NCBI RefSeq assembly: GCF_004342425.1
Contig: NZ_SLWQ01000001.1
Span: 248,001 to 312,000, forward strand
Direction of reading: 5' to 3'
From: Dokdonella fugitiva
GTDB lineage: Bacteria; Pseudomonadota; Gammaproteobacteria; Xanthomonadales; Rhodanobacteraceae
DNA: 64,000 nt
This document shows positions 48,424 to 57,704 of this stretch, piece after piece; positions within the stretch are counted from its first letter, which is position 1; each line of letters opens with the position of its first letter. The notes beneath the pieces are model-generated. The model was not told the origin of the DNA, did no database searches, and worked only from the letters and a program-made list of their open reading frames with translations. The position numbers and the translations under genes are program-made.

Positions 48424-48526
48424 GCCACACCGCTCCCGCGTGGACGCACAGCCCTCAAGTCTGCCATAGACTGGCGTTGCACCCGTTGCCGTACAAGGCA
48501 GGGCGATCACGCGACGGAGATGACAG

Positions 48527-48949
48527 ATGTCAGGCGCAGCAGCGGGCTATTCCGGCAAACCGGTCTGGCAAAAACTCGGCCTTGCCGCGGAACGGCGCGT
48601 GCTCGTGCGCCACGCGCCGTCGGACTACGCCGCACTCGTCGGCATGCCACCGCCCCTGCTGCGGCTCGTCGGTCCGCGCGCGGCGTTCGACCTCGCGCAC
48701 GTGTTCGTCACGACGCGCGCGCAACTCGCCGCCGAACTCGCCGCGCTCGATGCGCGCCTGCCCGACGACGGGACGATCTGGGTGTCGTGGCCGAAGAAGA
48801 GCTCCGGCGTCGCGACCGACGTCGTCGAGGACGCGGTGCGCGAGGTCGCGTTGCCGCTCGGCCTCGTCGACGTCAAGGTGTGCGCGGTCGATGCGACGTG
48901 GTCCGGCCTCAAGCTCGTGCGGCGTCGCGAGCGGCGCGGCCCGCGCTGA
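48527..48949 (+). CDS. DUF3052 family protein
   Basis: A 140-residue cytoplasmic protein opening with AAGYSGKPVWQKLGL, the hallmark of DUF3052, and containing DGTIWVSWPKKSSGVATDVVEDAVREVALPLGLVDVKVCAVD, its other conserved block. The function of the family is unknown. It diverges from the ABC operon and is followed 41 bases later by the FAH-type gene. Confidence 0.87.
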   Translation: MSGAAAGYSGKPVWQKLGLAAERRVLVRHAPSDYAALVGMPPPLLRLVGPRAAFDLAHVFVTTRAQLAAELAALDARLPDDGTIWVSWPKKSSGVATDVVEDAVREVALPLGLVDVKVCAVDATWSGLKLVRRRERRGPR

Positions 48950-48990
48950 CGACTGCTATCCTGCGCCGGTCGCGCAGCGGACCATCGCCC

Positions 48991-49677
48991 ATGACCTTCG
49001 CCATCCCCGCACCGTTCGTGCCGAGCCTGCCGGTCGCCGGCGACGACATGCGTTTCCCGATCCGGCGCATCTACTGCATCGGCCGCAACTACGCGGATCA
49101 CGCGAAGGAGATGGGCGCAGCCGTCGAACGCACGCAGCCGATGTTCTTCATGAAACCGGCCGACGCGATCGTCGCCGACGATGGCGACATCGCCTACCCG
49201 ACGGCCACGGCCGACCTGCACCACGAAGTGGAGATGATCGTCGCGCTCGCGCGCGGCGGCCATGACATCCCGAGGGAGCACGCGCTCGACTGCGTGTTCG
49301 GCTACGGCGTCGGCCTCGACCTCACGCGCCGCGACCTGCAGGCGGCGGCGAAGGCGAAGGGCCATCCATGGGACGTCGCGAAAGGCTTCGATGCATCCGC
49401 GCCGGCGTCGGCGCTGCGCCGCGTCGCCGACATCGGCCATCCGCGCCATGCGCGCATCTCGCTCGAGGTCAATGGCGAGCTGCGCCAGCAGGCCGACATC
49501 GCCGAGATGATCTTCGACGTCGCCGCGATCATCCATGAGCTGTCGCGTCTGTGGGCGCTCGCGCCGGGCGATCTCGTCTACACCGGCACGCCCGCCGGCG
49601 TCGCGGCTCTGCAGCGGGGCGACCACGTGGTCGCCTCGCTCGACGGCATTGCACGTCTGGAGGGACGGATCGTGTGA
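48991..49677 (+). CDS. Fumarylacetoacetate hydrolase family protein
   Basis: A 228-residue FAH-fold enzyme. FPIRRIYCIGRNYADHAKEMG, MFFMKPADAIV, the metal-binding HHEVEMIVAL (two Glu) and YGVGLDLTRRDLQAAAKAKGHPWDVAKGFDASAP are all conserved blocks. Members hydrolyse acylpyruvates or decarboxylate oxaloacetate; sequence alone does not say which. The stop overlaps the GTG start of the following (frameshifted) secreted-protein gene. Confidence 0.92.
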   Translation: MTFAIPAPFVPSLPVAGDDMRFPIRRIYCIGRNYADHAKEMGAAVERTQPMFFMKPADAIVADDGDIAYPTATADLHHEVEMIVALARGGHDIPREHALDCVFGYGVGLDLTRRDLQAAAKAKGHPWDVAKGFDASAPASALRRVADIGHPRHARISLEVNGELRQQADIAEMIFDVAAIIHELSRLWALAPGDLVYTGTPAGVAALQRGDHVVASLDGIARLEGRIV

Positions 49678-50908
49678 ACGGCGCGCGGCGACGAACGCCG
49701 ATCGCCGCCGCGCTCGCATGGCTGCTGGCGTTCGGCGCGGCCGCGCACGCGCAGTCGATCCGCGACGCGAACGTCGCCGCCGGCCGCATACGCAGCGACC
49801 TGCCTGCCGGCGTCGGCGTCGGCGACCATTGGCTCGAGATCGCCTACGGCCAGGCCGGCGCGGAGGGCTGCCTGTGGGATTCGGCCGCCTCGTTCTCCGC
49901 CTGCCCGGGCCGCGCCGGTTGGCCGGATCGCCCCGACGGCACGCCGGTCTGGGCCGGCGTGCAACAGCGCAGCGTCGCCTGTGGCGGATCGCCGACGCGT
50001 GTCGGCGATTCGTGGATCGGCTGCCTCGCGTACGACCAGAACCCGTACGTCGCGCTCGGCAATCCCGGCGACGCGTACTGGGTACTCGTCGCCAACGACG
50101 AGCCGAGCTTCGACCAGTGCAACGAAGGCCCGCCGGGCTCGTCGCATCGCGTCGCCGGCGCCAGCGCGCAACCGCGCACGATGTTCAAGCTCGACGTGCT
50201 GTCGAACGCGACGGCGCCGGGCAGGCGCCTGCGCTTCGCGATCGATCTCGGCGACAAGGATTTCTTCTGCGCGCGGACGAACCGCTACGAATACAGCATC
50301 CCGTTCCTCTCGGCGCACAGGATGCGCGCGGCAACGACGGTCCGGTCGGTTACGTGAACCGGCGCGGCTCGCCGCGGGGCACGATCGTCTTCGACGCGCG
50401 GATCAGCAGCCACGCCACGATCGCCTGCCGCGCCGGCACCGAGTCGATCTGCTCGCCGTCCTCGCTCGGCGTGCATGCCGGCGTGTACGCTTACGCGACC
50501 TGGGCAGGCGTTCCGCGCCTCGTCTTCGTCGACCTGCACGGCTCGGGCGTGCTCGACTATTCCAGCGGGCCTCCCGGCGAATCGAAGTGGAACTGGCCGG
50601 TGCGGGACAGCTTCCAGTATCCCGGCGCGGAGGTCCTGTTCTTCGTCGCCGGAAGCTCGATGGCCACCTACTGCGGCATCGACGTCGCGCGCCTGCCGCT
50701 GACGGGCACGCGCGTGCGCTACGCGATCGACTTCGGCAAGGTGCTCGCGTGCGCCGACGCGCGCGGCCTCGCCGGCGACCCGATGCCGGCCGGTGACATC
50801 GCGCTCGACGGCGTGCACTGGTACATCGAAGGTTCGGGCACGCAGGGCTCGCTCGGGCTCGAAGTCTCGGCCGTCGAGACCGCGCTGTTCGTCGACGGCT
50901 TCGACTGA
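49674..50908 (+). pseudogene. Secreted protein gene interrupted by a frameshift
   Basis: The GTG at 49674 overlaps the FAH stop (GTGA) and begins a signal peptide (PIAAALAWLLAFGAAAHAQ). The frame reads about 220 residues, to near 50318, then meets a stop at 50355-50357. A different frame, one base behind, continues from about 50318 (DARGNDGPVGYVNRRGSPRG) to 50908 and ends ETALFVDGFD, the same 'FxDGFD' tail as other secreted proteins here. Joining the two gives one protein of about 410 residues, so a single base appears to be missing near 50316-50320. It is either a real pseudogene or a sequencing error. No known family recognised. Confidence 0.75.
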
Positions 50909-51034
50909 GCAGCGACCGCCGCGGCCGCATCCTCGCAAACATCTGTTGCAGCGCGACGGACCGCGTCGCGCGATCGCGCTAAAGTGCGGATGCCGAGGCA
51001 TCGGCGCGACGTCCGACCCCTGGAGGAAACCGCA

Positions 51035-51430
51035 ATGGGCATGCTTTCCGAGTTCAAGGCCTTCGCAATGCGCGGCAACGTGATGGACCTCGCCGTCGGC
51101 GTGGTCATCGGCGCCGCATTCGGCAAGATCGTCACCTCGCTCGTCGACCAGGTCATCATGCCGCCGATCGGCATGCTCATCGGCGGCGTCGATTTCTCCG
51201 CCTACAAGTGGGTGCTGCAGCCCGCCGGCCCCGACGGCAAGGGCGAGGTCGCACTGCAGTACGGCGCGTTCATCAACACGGTCATCCAGTTCCTCATCGT
51301 CGCGCTCGCGATCTTCATCGTGGTCAAGATCATGAACCGCATGATCAGGAAGGAAGAAGCCGCGCCGGCGCCGCCGTCCGCGGAAGTCGTGCTGCTCACC
51401 GAGATCCGCGACCTGCTCAAGAAGGGCTGA
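51035..51430 (+). CDS. mscL: Large-conductance mechanosensitive channel
   Basis: A 131-residue channel that opens under membrane tension to release solutes. The N-terminal amphipathic start [37 protein letters not shown], the first membrane helix with its Gly-rich pore, the periplasmic loop and the second helix ([22 protein letters not shown]) fit, as does the acidic/basic C-terminal helix (TEIRDLLKK). TGGAGG precedes the ATG by a suitable distance. Confidence 0.97.
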   Translation: MGMLSEFKAFAMRGNVMDLAVGVVIGAAFGKIVTSLVDQVIMPPIGMLIGGVDFSAYKWVLQPAGPDGKGEVALQYGAFINTVIQFLIVALAIFIVVKIMNRMIRKEEAAPAPPSAEVVLLTEIRDLLKKG

Positions 51431-51558
51431 ACCGGCGGCGTCACCCGTCTTCGGGCGAATGGCGCCAAGCGGTCCCATCGTTTTCGTGACGTTTGGCCCG
51501 CCGTGTTCCGGCGCGCCCGGCGCATACTCCGGGTTTACCCTCGACCGGAGTACCGTCC

Positions 51559-52983
51559 ATGCTGCGCCTGCGCCCGCTCGCCATCGCCCTCCTCCTGTCC
51601 TCGGCGCCCGCCATCGCGGCGAACAAGCCGACTTCGATTGCCGCGGCCGACCTCGAGACGGCTGCGCACCTGCGCGACCAGGCGCTGCACGACGACACCG
51701 CTTACGACTTCGTCGCCGGCATCACGACCGAAGTCGGCCCGCGCCTTGCCGCGGGGCCGAACGACGCGAAGGGTCGCGAATGGACGATCGCGAAGTTCCA
51801 TGCGTTCGGCTTCGACAAGGTCTGGACCGAACCGGTGACCTACCCGAAGTGGGTGCGCCGCAGCGAGCATGGCGAGATCCTCGCGCCGCATGCCCAACCG
51901 CTCGTGCTCGCCGCGCTCGGCTATTCGGCGGGCACGCCGGCCGGCGGCCTCGACGCCGAGGTGGTCGGCTTCCCGACGCTCGATGCGTTCAAGGCGGCGG
52001 ACCCGGCGAGCGTCCGCGGCAAGATCGTCTATGTCGGCGCGCGCATGCACGCGCACCGTGACGGCCGCGACTACGGCATCGGCTCGGCCGTCCGCACCGG
52101 CGGACCGGCCATCGCCTCGCACAAGGGCGCGGCCGCGTTCCTGCTGCGCTCGGCCGGCACCGACGACAACCGCCTGCCGCACACCGGCGTCACCGATTTC
52201 ACCGGCGCGACGCCGATCCCTGCCGCCGCCCTGTCGTCGCCCGACGCCGACCTGCTCGAGCGCATGCTCGCGGCGGGCAAGCCGGTGACGATCCACCTCG
52301 CGCTCGACTGCGGCGTCGAAGGCGAATACACCGGCGCGAACGTGATCGCCGAACTGCGTGGCTCGAAGAAGCCCGACGAGTACTTCGTGATGGGCGGCCA
52401 TCTCGATTCGTGGGACCCGGGCACGGGCGCGATCGACGACGCCGCCGGCGTGGCGATCGCCGCAGGCGCCGCAAAGCTGATCGCCGGCCTGCCCAAGCGT
52501 CCCGCGCGCAGCATCCGCGTCGTCGCGTTCGCCAACGAGGAATCGGGTCTGTTCGGCGGCAAGGCGTATGCGCAGGCGCACAAGGCCGAGATCGCCAAGG
52601 CCGTGCTCGGCAGCGAGTCGGACGCCGGTGCCGACCGCATCTGGAAGATCACCGCGAGCGTGAAGCCGCAGGCACGCGACGCCGTCGCGCAGATCGCCGC
52701 GGTACTGCAGCCGCTCGGCATCGAGTACGACGCGAGCGAGCCCGGCAACGGCGGCTCGGACCTCTCGGCCGTGCACGCGGTCGGCATGGCCGCGGTATCG
52801 CTGCACCAGGACGCGACGCGCTACTTCGACTGGCACCACTCGGCCAACGACACGCTCGACAAGATCGATCCCGAACAGTTGCGCCAGAACGTCGCCGCGT
52901 ACGTGGTCACCGCCTACCTCGCCGCGCAGGCCGAGGGCGACTTCGGTTCGAAGCCGGGCGCGTGGGCGAACGAGCACGAGTGA
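51559..52983 (+). CDS. Secreted M28-family zinc aminopeptidase
   Basis: A 474-residue exported peptidase (signal peptide PLAIALLLSSAPAIA). The zinc ligands are in GGHLDSWDPGTGAIDDAAG (His and Asp), NEESGLFGG (catalytic Glu plus zinc Glu), ESDAGAD and DWHHSANDTLDKID. A PA-like insert domain (about 130-250) precedes the catalytic domain. Relatives are glutamate carboxypeptidase or aminopeptidase-like enzymes that release amino acids from peptides outside the cytoplasm. The start ATG at 51559 directly precedes the signal peptide. Confidence 0.93.
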   Translation: MLRLRPLAIALLLSSAPAIAANKPTSIAAADLETAAHLRDQALHDDTAYDFVAGITTEVGPRLAAGPNDAKGREWTIAKFHAFGFDKVWTEPVTYPKWVRRSEHGEILAPHAQPLVLAALGYSAGTPAGGLDAEVVGFPTLDAFKAADPASVRGKIVYVGARMHAHRDGRDYGIGSAVRTGGPAIASHKGAAAFLLRSAGTDDNRLPHTGVTDFTGATPIPAAALSSPDADLLERMLAAGKPVTIHLALDCGVEGEYTGANVIAELRGSKKPDEYFVMGGHLDSWDPGTGAIDDAAGVAIAAGAAKLIAGLPKRPARSIRVVAFANEESGLFGGKAYAQAHKAEIAKAVLGSESDAGADRIWKITASVKPQARDAVAQIAAVLQPLGIEYDASEPGNGGSDLSAVHAVGMAAVSLHQDATRYFDWHHSANDTLDKIDPEQLRQNVAAYVVTAYLAAQAEGDFGSKPGAWANEHE

Positions 52984-53079
52984 GGACCGGCGCGGGGCGC
53001 ACCGTGGTCCGATGAGGATGCTCCGCGCTGCGCAAGGCGATCGCGCGGTGCGGACATCACCGACCCCATGCGCCCGGCG

Positions 53080-54048
53080 TCAGGCGTGCGCCTGGCGCCA
53101 GTATTCGCCGAGCAGCACGGCGACGCTCGCCGCGACATTGAGGCTTTCGATCGCGCCGCTGCCGGGAATCGTGAGGCGCAGGTCGGCGCTGCCTATCATC
53201 GCCTCGCTCGTGCCCTCGCCTTCGGCGCCGAGCACGAGCACGAGCCGCCGCGGCAGCGTGGTCGCGTACAGTGGCGAGCCGTCGCGCGGCACGGTCGCGG
53301 CGAGCACGTAACCACGCGCGTGGAGTTCGCGCAGCGCGTGCTGCGCGTCGTCGGCCTGCACCAGCGGCACGACTTCCGCCGCGCCTTCGGCCACGCGCGC
53401 CGCGGCGCCGGACACGTCGAGGCCGGCCTGCGCCGGCACGATCACGCCGCCGGCGCCGAAGTGCGCCGCGCTGCGCAGCAACGCGCCGAGGTTGTGCGGA
53501 TTGCCGACGCCATCGAGCCAAAGCAGCAGTGAAGCCTGCGGCGCGGGCGGCTGCGCGTCGAGCAACGCGGCCAACGCGAGCGGCTCGGGACGCAGCAGGT
53601 CGAAGCAGACGCCCTCGTGGTGGCGAGATGCCGCCAGGCGATCGAGGTCCCCGGTTTCGACCACGCGATAGCCGATGCGTCGCTGCACGCACCATGCGAG
53701 CACGGTCCTGAGCGCGCCGATGCGTGCTTCGCTCAGATAGACCTTGCGCAGCGCCTCGGGCCGCCGCGCGAACGCGGCGAGGCAGGCATTGAGTCCGTAC
53801 AGGCGCTGTTCGCGCGACGCGGGGTCGCGCGCGGCCTCGGGACTCGCGGGCGCGGTCGCGGCGCGACGTGGATCACGCGCCGGCGGCGGCACGTCGCGAC
53901 GCACGTCGCGTCGCCCGCCATCGCGGTCGTCGCGCGGGCGCGGGCCCGGCGCGCGCGCCGCCAGCGCCTCGCGTTCGCGCTTGGAAACGCGCTCGGTGCG
54001 CGGCTTCGCGCCCGCCCAGGGAGAATCGTTCCGCGGGTCCTTGGCCAT
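53080..54048 (-). CDS. SpoU/TrmH-family RNA methyltransferase
   Basis: A 322-residue SPOUT enzyme for ribose 2'-O-methylation. After a disordered Arg/Asp/Pro-rich N terminus of about 80 residues come an L30e-like substrate-binding domain (LYGLNACLAAFARRPEAL ... HHEGVCF) and the trefoil-knot domain with NPHNLGALLRSA (catalytic Asn/Arg), LVLVLGAEGEG and LTIPGSGAIESLNVAASVAVLL. It resembles RlmB, but that extended N terminus leaves the target open. It lies nine bases after the GNAT gene. Confidence 0.92.
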   Translation of the reverse strand: MAKDPRNDSPWAGAKPRTERVSKREREALAARAPGPRPRDDRDGGRRDVRRDVPPPARDPRRAATAPASPEAARDPASREQRLYGLNACLAAFARRPEALRKVYLSEARIGALRTVLAWCVQRRIGYRVVETGDLDRLAASRHHEGVCFDLLRPEPLALAALLDAQPPAPQASLLLWLDGVGNPHNLGALLRSAAHFGAGGVIVPAQAGLDVSGAAARVAEGAAEVVPLVQADDAQHALRELHARGYVLAATVPRDGSPLYATTLPRRLVLVLGAEGEGTSEAMIGSADLRLTIPGSGAIESLNVAASVAVLLGEYWRQAHA

Positions 54049-54057
54049 CGTCGTCTG

Positions 54058-54651
54058 TCAGTCCCGTTCGTCGCGCGCGGCCATTGTCGCAGGTTCGCCG
54101 GGCAGCGTCGGAGGCAGTTCGCTGCGCACGCGCGCGTACATGACGATGTCGAGCAGTTCGCCGCGCTTGACCACCGCGGACTTGTGCACGCCCTCGCGCT
54201 CGAAGCCCGCCTTCTCGAGCACGCGCATCGAGGCCGGGTTGTTCGCATAGACCGTCGCATACAGGCGGTGCAGGCGGAACGCATCCATCGCACGCGGCGC
54301 GAACGTCGCGACGATCGCGCTCATGAGTCCGCGCCCCCAGTAGCGCCGGCCGAGCCAGTAGCCGAGCTCGGCCGAATGACGATGCACGTCGGTACCCGGA
54401 TGCAGGCTGACGCCACCGACCGCGGCGCCATCGAGTTCGATCGCCCAGGCGCGATCCGCTTCGTCGACCGCGCGCGCGAGCCAGGCGCGACCGTCATCGC
54501 CGGTGTATGGATAAGGAAAACGGTCACGCAGCCCGCGCGAGACGTCGGCATGGCTCGCATTCGCGACGAGGCTGTCGAGGTCATCCGCCCGCCACGGCCT
54601 GAGCCGTGCGACACCGCAGTCGAGATGGGGCAGCGGGAGGGAGGCGGGCAT
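54058..54651 (-). CDS. GNAT-family N-acetyltransferase (RimJ/RimL type)
   Basis: A 197-residue acetyltransferase with ARLRPWRADDLDSLVAN at the start, SAELGYWLGRRYWGRGLMSAIVATF (acetyl-CoA loop) and LHRLYATVYANNPASMRVLEKAGFEREGV (family block). It likely acetylates an amino group on a protein or small molecule; the target is unknown. The ATG at 54651 is used because the upstream in-frame portion lies in a repeat-rich gap. Confidence 0.9.
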   Translation of the reverse strand: MPASLPLPHLDCGVARLRPWRADDLDSLVANASHADVSRGLRDRFPYPYTGDDGRAWLARAVDEADRAWAIELDGAAVGGVSLHPGTDVHRHSAELGYWLGRRYWGRGLMSAIVATFAPRAMDAFRLHRLYATVYANNPASMRVLEKAGFEREGVHKSAVVKRGELLDIVMYARVRSELPPTLPGEPATMAARDERD

Positions 54652-54660
54652 GTCGGGGGC

Positions 54661-54784
54661 TGAGGGCCGGGGGCTGGGCTGAGGGCTGGAAGCATGGCAT
54701 CGCGTCGCGCAGCGCGCATCGGCCATCGGCGTCAGTTGCGCCGATGCCGCGCGCGGCAACGCCGCTCTGCAGCCCTCGGCCCTA
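54661..54784. repeat. Second GGGCTGAGGG-type inverted repeat
   Basis: TGAGGGCCGGGGGCTGGGCTGAGGG (54661-54685) faces CTGCAGCCCTCGGCCCTAG (about 54768-54784). It spans the gap between the MFS and GNAT genes, and the right arm contains the MFS stop codon. Its arms match those at 46357-46435. Confidence 0.55.
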
Positions 54785-56311
54785 GTGGTCCGCTACCACC
54801 GCCGGTCCCGCCGCACTGCGCACCGGCTTGAGCAGGAGCAGCAACGGGATCGACACGAGCGTCATGACCATCATGAGCCAGAAGTCGTCGAGGAACGCGA
54901 TCGCGCTCGCCTGCCGCGTGACTTCGCCATTGAGTGCGGCGAGGTTCGCCGCGCCATGGCCGAGCGTCGCCGCAAGCTGCGCCGCATTGTCGCCGTACGG
55001 GGTGAGGCGCGCGGCGATCTCGGCATGGTTGAGCTGGGTGTTGCGCGAGAGCAGGGTCATCACGATCGAGATGCCGACGCTCGAGCCGATGTTGCGCATG
55101 AGGCTGAAGATGCCCGCGGCCTCGGTGCGCGCGGCCATCGGCAGGGTCGAATAGGCGATCGTCGAGATCGGCACGAACACGAGGCCGAGGCCGAGGCCCT
55201 GCACCACGCCGGTGGCGACGATCGTCGACTGCGGCACGTCGAGGTTGAAGCGCGTCATCGTCCACAGCGAATACGCGGTGAGCAGCATGCCGATGCCGGC
55301 GAGCACGCGCGCGTCCGCCCCGCGCGCGAGCAGGCGGCCGACCAGCATCATCGCGATCAGCGTGCCGATGCCGCGCGGTGCGAGCAGCAGGCCGGTCGTC
55401 ACGACCGGGTAGTTCATGAGGCCCTGCAGGAACGGCGGCAGCAGCGCCATCGTCGCGAACAGCACGACGCCGAGCACGAAGATGAAGAGGTTGCTCGCGA
55501 GGAAGTTGCGGTCGGCGAACAGGCCGAGGTCGAGGAACGGGCGCGCGCTGAACTTCCAGTGCACGGCGTAGAGGTAGAAGCCGAGGAACGCGAGCGCGGC
55601 TTCGACCTGGATCTCGACCGAGCCGAACCAGTCCTGCTGTTCGCCGCGGTCGAGGAACAGCTGCAACGCACCGATGCCGATCGCGAGGAACGCGAAGCCG
55701 CGCCAGTCGAAGCGCGATGCCCTCGTCTCGTCGGTCGGCAGGCTCGCCGCGACGCCGAGTAGCGCGAGCGCGCCGATCGGCACGTTGATGAGAAACACCC
55801 AGTGCCAGCTGTAGCTGTCGGTGAGCCAGCCGCCGAGCGGCGGCCCGAGGATCGGCCCGACCATCACGCCCATGCCCCACAGCGCCATCGCCGCACCGTG
55901 CTTCTCGCGCGGGTAGACGTCGAGCAGCGTCGATTGCGACAACGGCACGAGCGCGGCGCCGAACAGGCCCTGCAGCAGGCGGAACGCGACCATCGCGCCG
56001 ATGCTCGTCGCCATGCCGCACAGCACCGAGGCGAACGTGAAGCCCGCGATCGCGATGAGCAGCAGGCGGCGCCGGCCCATCACCGAAGCGAGCCAGCCGG
56101 TCGCCGGCGTGGCGATCGCGGCGGCGACGATGTAGGACGTCAGCACCCAGGAGATCTGGTCCTGCGTCGCCGACAGCGTGCCCTGCATGTTCGGCAGGGC
56201 TACGTTCGCGATCGTCGTGTCGAGCGCCTGCATCAGCGTCGCGAGCATCACCGACACGACCAGCAGGCCGCGGTTGGCGACTTCGCGATGGGTGTTGACG
56301 GCGGCGCTCAC
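54782..56311 (-). CDS. emrB: DHA2-family multidrug efflux permease (EmrB type)
   Basis: A 509-residue major-facilitator protein with fourteen predicted membrane helices. TIANVALPNMQGTL and SWVLTSYIVAAAIATPATGWL are the first conserved blocks of the EmrB/QacA group; GWLASVMGRRRLLL is the loop 2-3 motif and WGMGVMVGPILGPPLGGWL the drug-antiporter motif. With EmrA it would form a proton-driven tripartite pump. It follows a 69-residue ORF by four bases in the operon headed by the MarR regulator. Confidence 0.94.
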   Translation of the reverse strand: MSAAVNTHREVANRGLLVVSVMLATLMQALDTTIANVALPNMQGTLSATQDQISWVLTSYIVAAAIATPATGWLASVMGRRRLLLIAIAGFTFASVLCGMATSIGAMVAFRLLQGLFGAALVPLSQSTLLDVYPREKHGAAMALWGMGVMVGPILGPPLGGWLTDSYSWHWVFLINVPIGALALLGVAASLPTDETRASRFDWRGFAFLAIGIGALQLFLDRGEQQDWFGSVEIQVEAALAFLGFYLYAVHWKFSARPFLDLGLFADRNFLASNLFIFVLGVVLFATMALLPPFLQGLMNYPVVTTGLLLAPRGIGTLIAMMLVGRLLARGADARVLAGIGMLLTAYSLWTMTRFNLDVPQSTIVATGVVQGLGLGLVFVPISTIAYSTLPMAARTEAAGIFSLMRNIGSSVGISIVMTLLSRNTQLNHAEIAARLTPYGDNAAQLAATLGHGAANLAALNGEVTRQASAIAFLDDFWLMMVMTLVSIPLLLLLKPVRSAAGPAVVADH

Positions 56312-56315
56312 GACG

Positions 56316-56525
56316 TCAGCGCAGCGCGTCGCCGAGCGTGCTCACGTGGCGCGTGAACGCTTCACGCGCGATGCGGCGCGCGATCTCGCGGTAGACCGGC
56401 GTCAGCTCGCCGGTGCGGTCGGTGAAGGCGTATTCGGCGTCGAGCGCGGCGGCACGCGGCGCGGATGCGGCGTGTTGCCATGCGAGGGTGTCGCCCAGCG
56501 GTTCGTAGCTCTGTTCGCGAAACAT
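56316..56525 (-). CDS. Small conserved-looking ORF between EmrA and EmrB genes
   Basis: A 69-residue protein (MFREQSYEPLGDTLAWQHAAS ... YREIARRIAREAFTRHV). It is soluble-looking, with an amphipathic C-terminal helix. It begins 63 bases after the EmrA stop and ends four bases before the EmrB start, so it fits the operon. I recognise no family. Its role could be regulation or assembly of the pump, but that is a guess. Confidence 0.55.
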   Translation of the reverse strand: MFREQSYEPLGDTLAWQHAASAPRAAALDAEYAFTDRTGELTPVYREIARRIAREAFTRHVSTLGDALR

Positions 56526-56588
56526 GGTGAATGTCCGTTCGGTTCGGGGTTGGAAGACGGGCCGTCTTGGCGCGGCCTTTCGTTCGGA

Positions 56589-57704
56589 TCACGGCGCCTG
56601 CGCGACGCTCGTGCGTGGCTTCGGCTCGCGGCCCTGCCAGCGGCCGATCACCGAGTTCTGCCTGCCGGTGTCGATCTCGACCACCGCGCTCATGCCTGCG
56701 CGCAGGATCATGCCGTCCTGCGGCGTCGCGTCGAGGGCGAGGCGCACCGGGATGCGCTGCACGATCTTCACCCAGTTGCCGGTCGCGTTCTGCGCGGGCA
56801 GGAGGGAGAACTCCGAACCCGACGCCGGGCTGATCGAAGCGACGCGCGCCTGCCACTTGCGGCCGGGGAACGTGTCCACCTCGATCGTCGCCGGCTGGCC
56901 GACGACGACGTGGGTGAGATCGGTTTCCTTGAAGTTCGCATCGACCCACAGCGTGTTCGCGACGAGCGGCATCGCGGCCTGGCCGACGGCGAGGAAATCG
57001 CCCGGCTGCAGCGTGGTCTTGCCGATCGTGCCGTCCATCGGCGCGCGCACGGTCGCGTGTTCGAGGTCGAGTTTGGCCTGCGCGAGCTGGGCGAGCGCGA
57101 GCTTGTAGCCGGCGAGCTGTTCATCGGGCGTGCTCGGCAGGCCGCCGAGCATGTTCTGCGCCTTGCTCAACGCGGCATGGTCGGAGTCCTGCTTCGCGCG
57201 CGCGGCGGCGAGGTTGTTCGCCGCGTCGTCGAGCGCCGCCTGGGCGACGAGGCCGCGGCCGCGCAGTTCCTTCATGCGCTCGAACTGCTGCTTCTTGTAC
57301 TCGAGGTCGGCAGCGGACGAACGCACGTCCGCCTGCGCCGCGCTGTAACCGCTGCGCGCAGCATCGAGCAGGCTGCGCACCGACTCGACCTGCGCCTGCA
57401 TGCGCGCGACGGCGATCTCGAGCGGCTCGGGATCGATGCGGAACAGCACGTCGCCCTTGTGCACGGCCTGGTTCTCGCGCACCGCGACCTCGACCACGCG
57501 CCCACCGACCTGCGGCGCGATCGTCACGCGATCGGCCTGCACGTAGGCGTTGTCGGTCGAGGCGTAGCGCCCCGAGGTGAGATAGAGCCACGCGCCGATG
57601 CCGAGCACGAGGGCAGGGCCGGCGATCCAGAGCGCCGTGCGCAGCCAGCCGCGCTTGCGCGGCGCCGTCGCGACGGGGTCGATCTGCGGTTGTTTGTCGG
57701 TCAT
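56589..57704 (-). CDS. emrA: EmrA/HlyD-type periplasmic adaptor
   Basis: A 371-residue membrane-fusion protein. One membrane helix (ALWIAGPALVLGIGAWLYL), then YASTDNAYVQADRVTIAPQVGGRVVEVAVRENQAVHKGDVLFRID, a long helical hairpin (about 100-205), VRAPMDGTIGKTTLQPGDFLAVGQ and VDTFPGRKWQARVASISPASGSEFSLLPAQNATGNWVKIVQRIPVR, the EmrA hallmark. It connects EmrB to an outer-membrane channel encoded elsewhere. The ATG overlaps the MarR stop (ATGA). Confidence 0.94.
   Translation of the reverse strand: MTDKQPQIDPVATAPRKRGWLRTALWIAGPALVLGIGAWLYLTSGRYASTDNAYVQADRVTIAPQVGGRVVEVAVRENQAVHKGDVLFRIDPEPLEIAVARMQAQVESVRSLLDAARSGYSAAQADVRSSAADLEYKKQQFERMKELRGRGLVAQAALDDAANNLAAARAKQDSDHAALSKAQNMLGGLPSTPDEQLAGYKLALAQLAQAKLDLEHATVRAPMDGTIGKTTLQPGDFLAVGQAAMPLVANTLWVDANFKETDLTHVVVGQPATIEVDTFPGRKWQARVASISPASGSEFSLLPAQNATGNWVKIVQRIPVRLALDATPQDGMILRAGMSAVVEIDTGRQNSVIGRWQGREPKPRTSVAQAP

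Noticed and set aside
50305..50357. Programmed frameshift in the secreted-protein gene
   Set aside because: No slippery heptamer, pseudoknot or internal Shine-Dalgarno is visible at the shift; a simple indel or sequence error is more likely.
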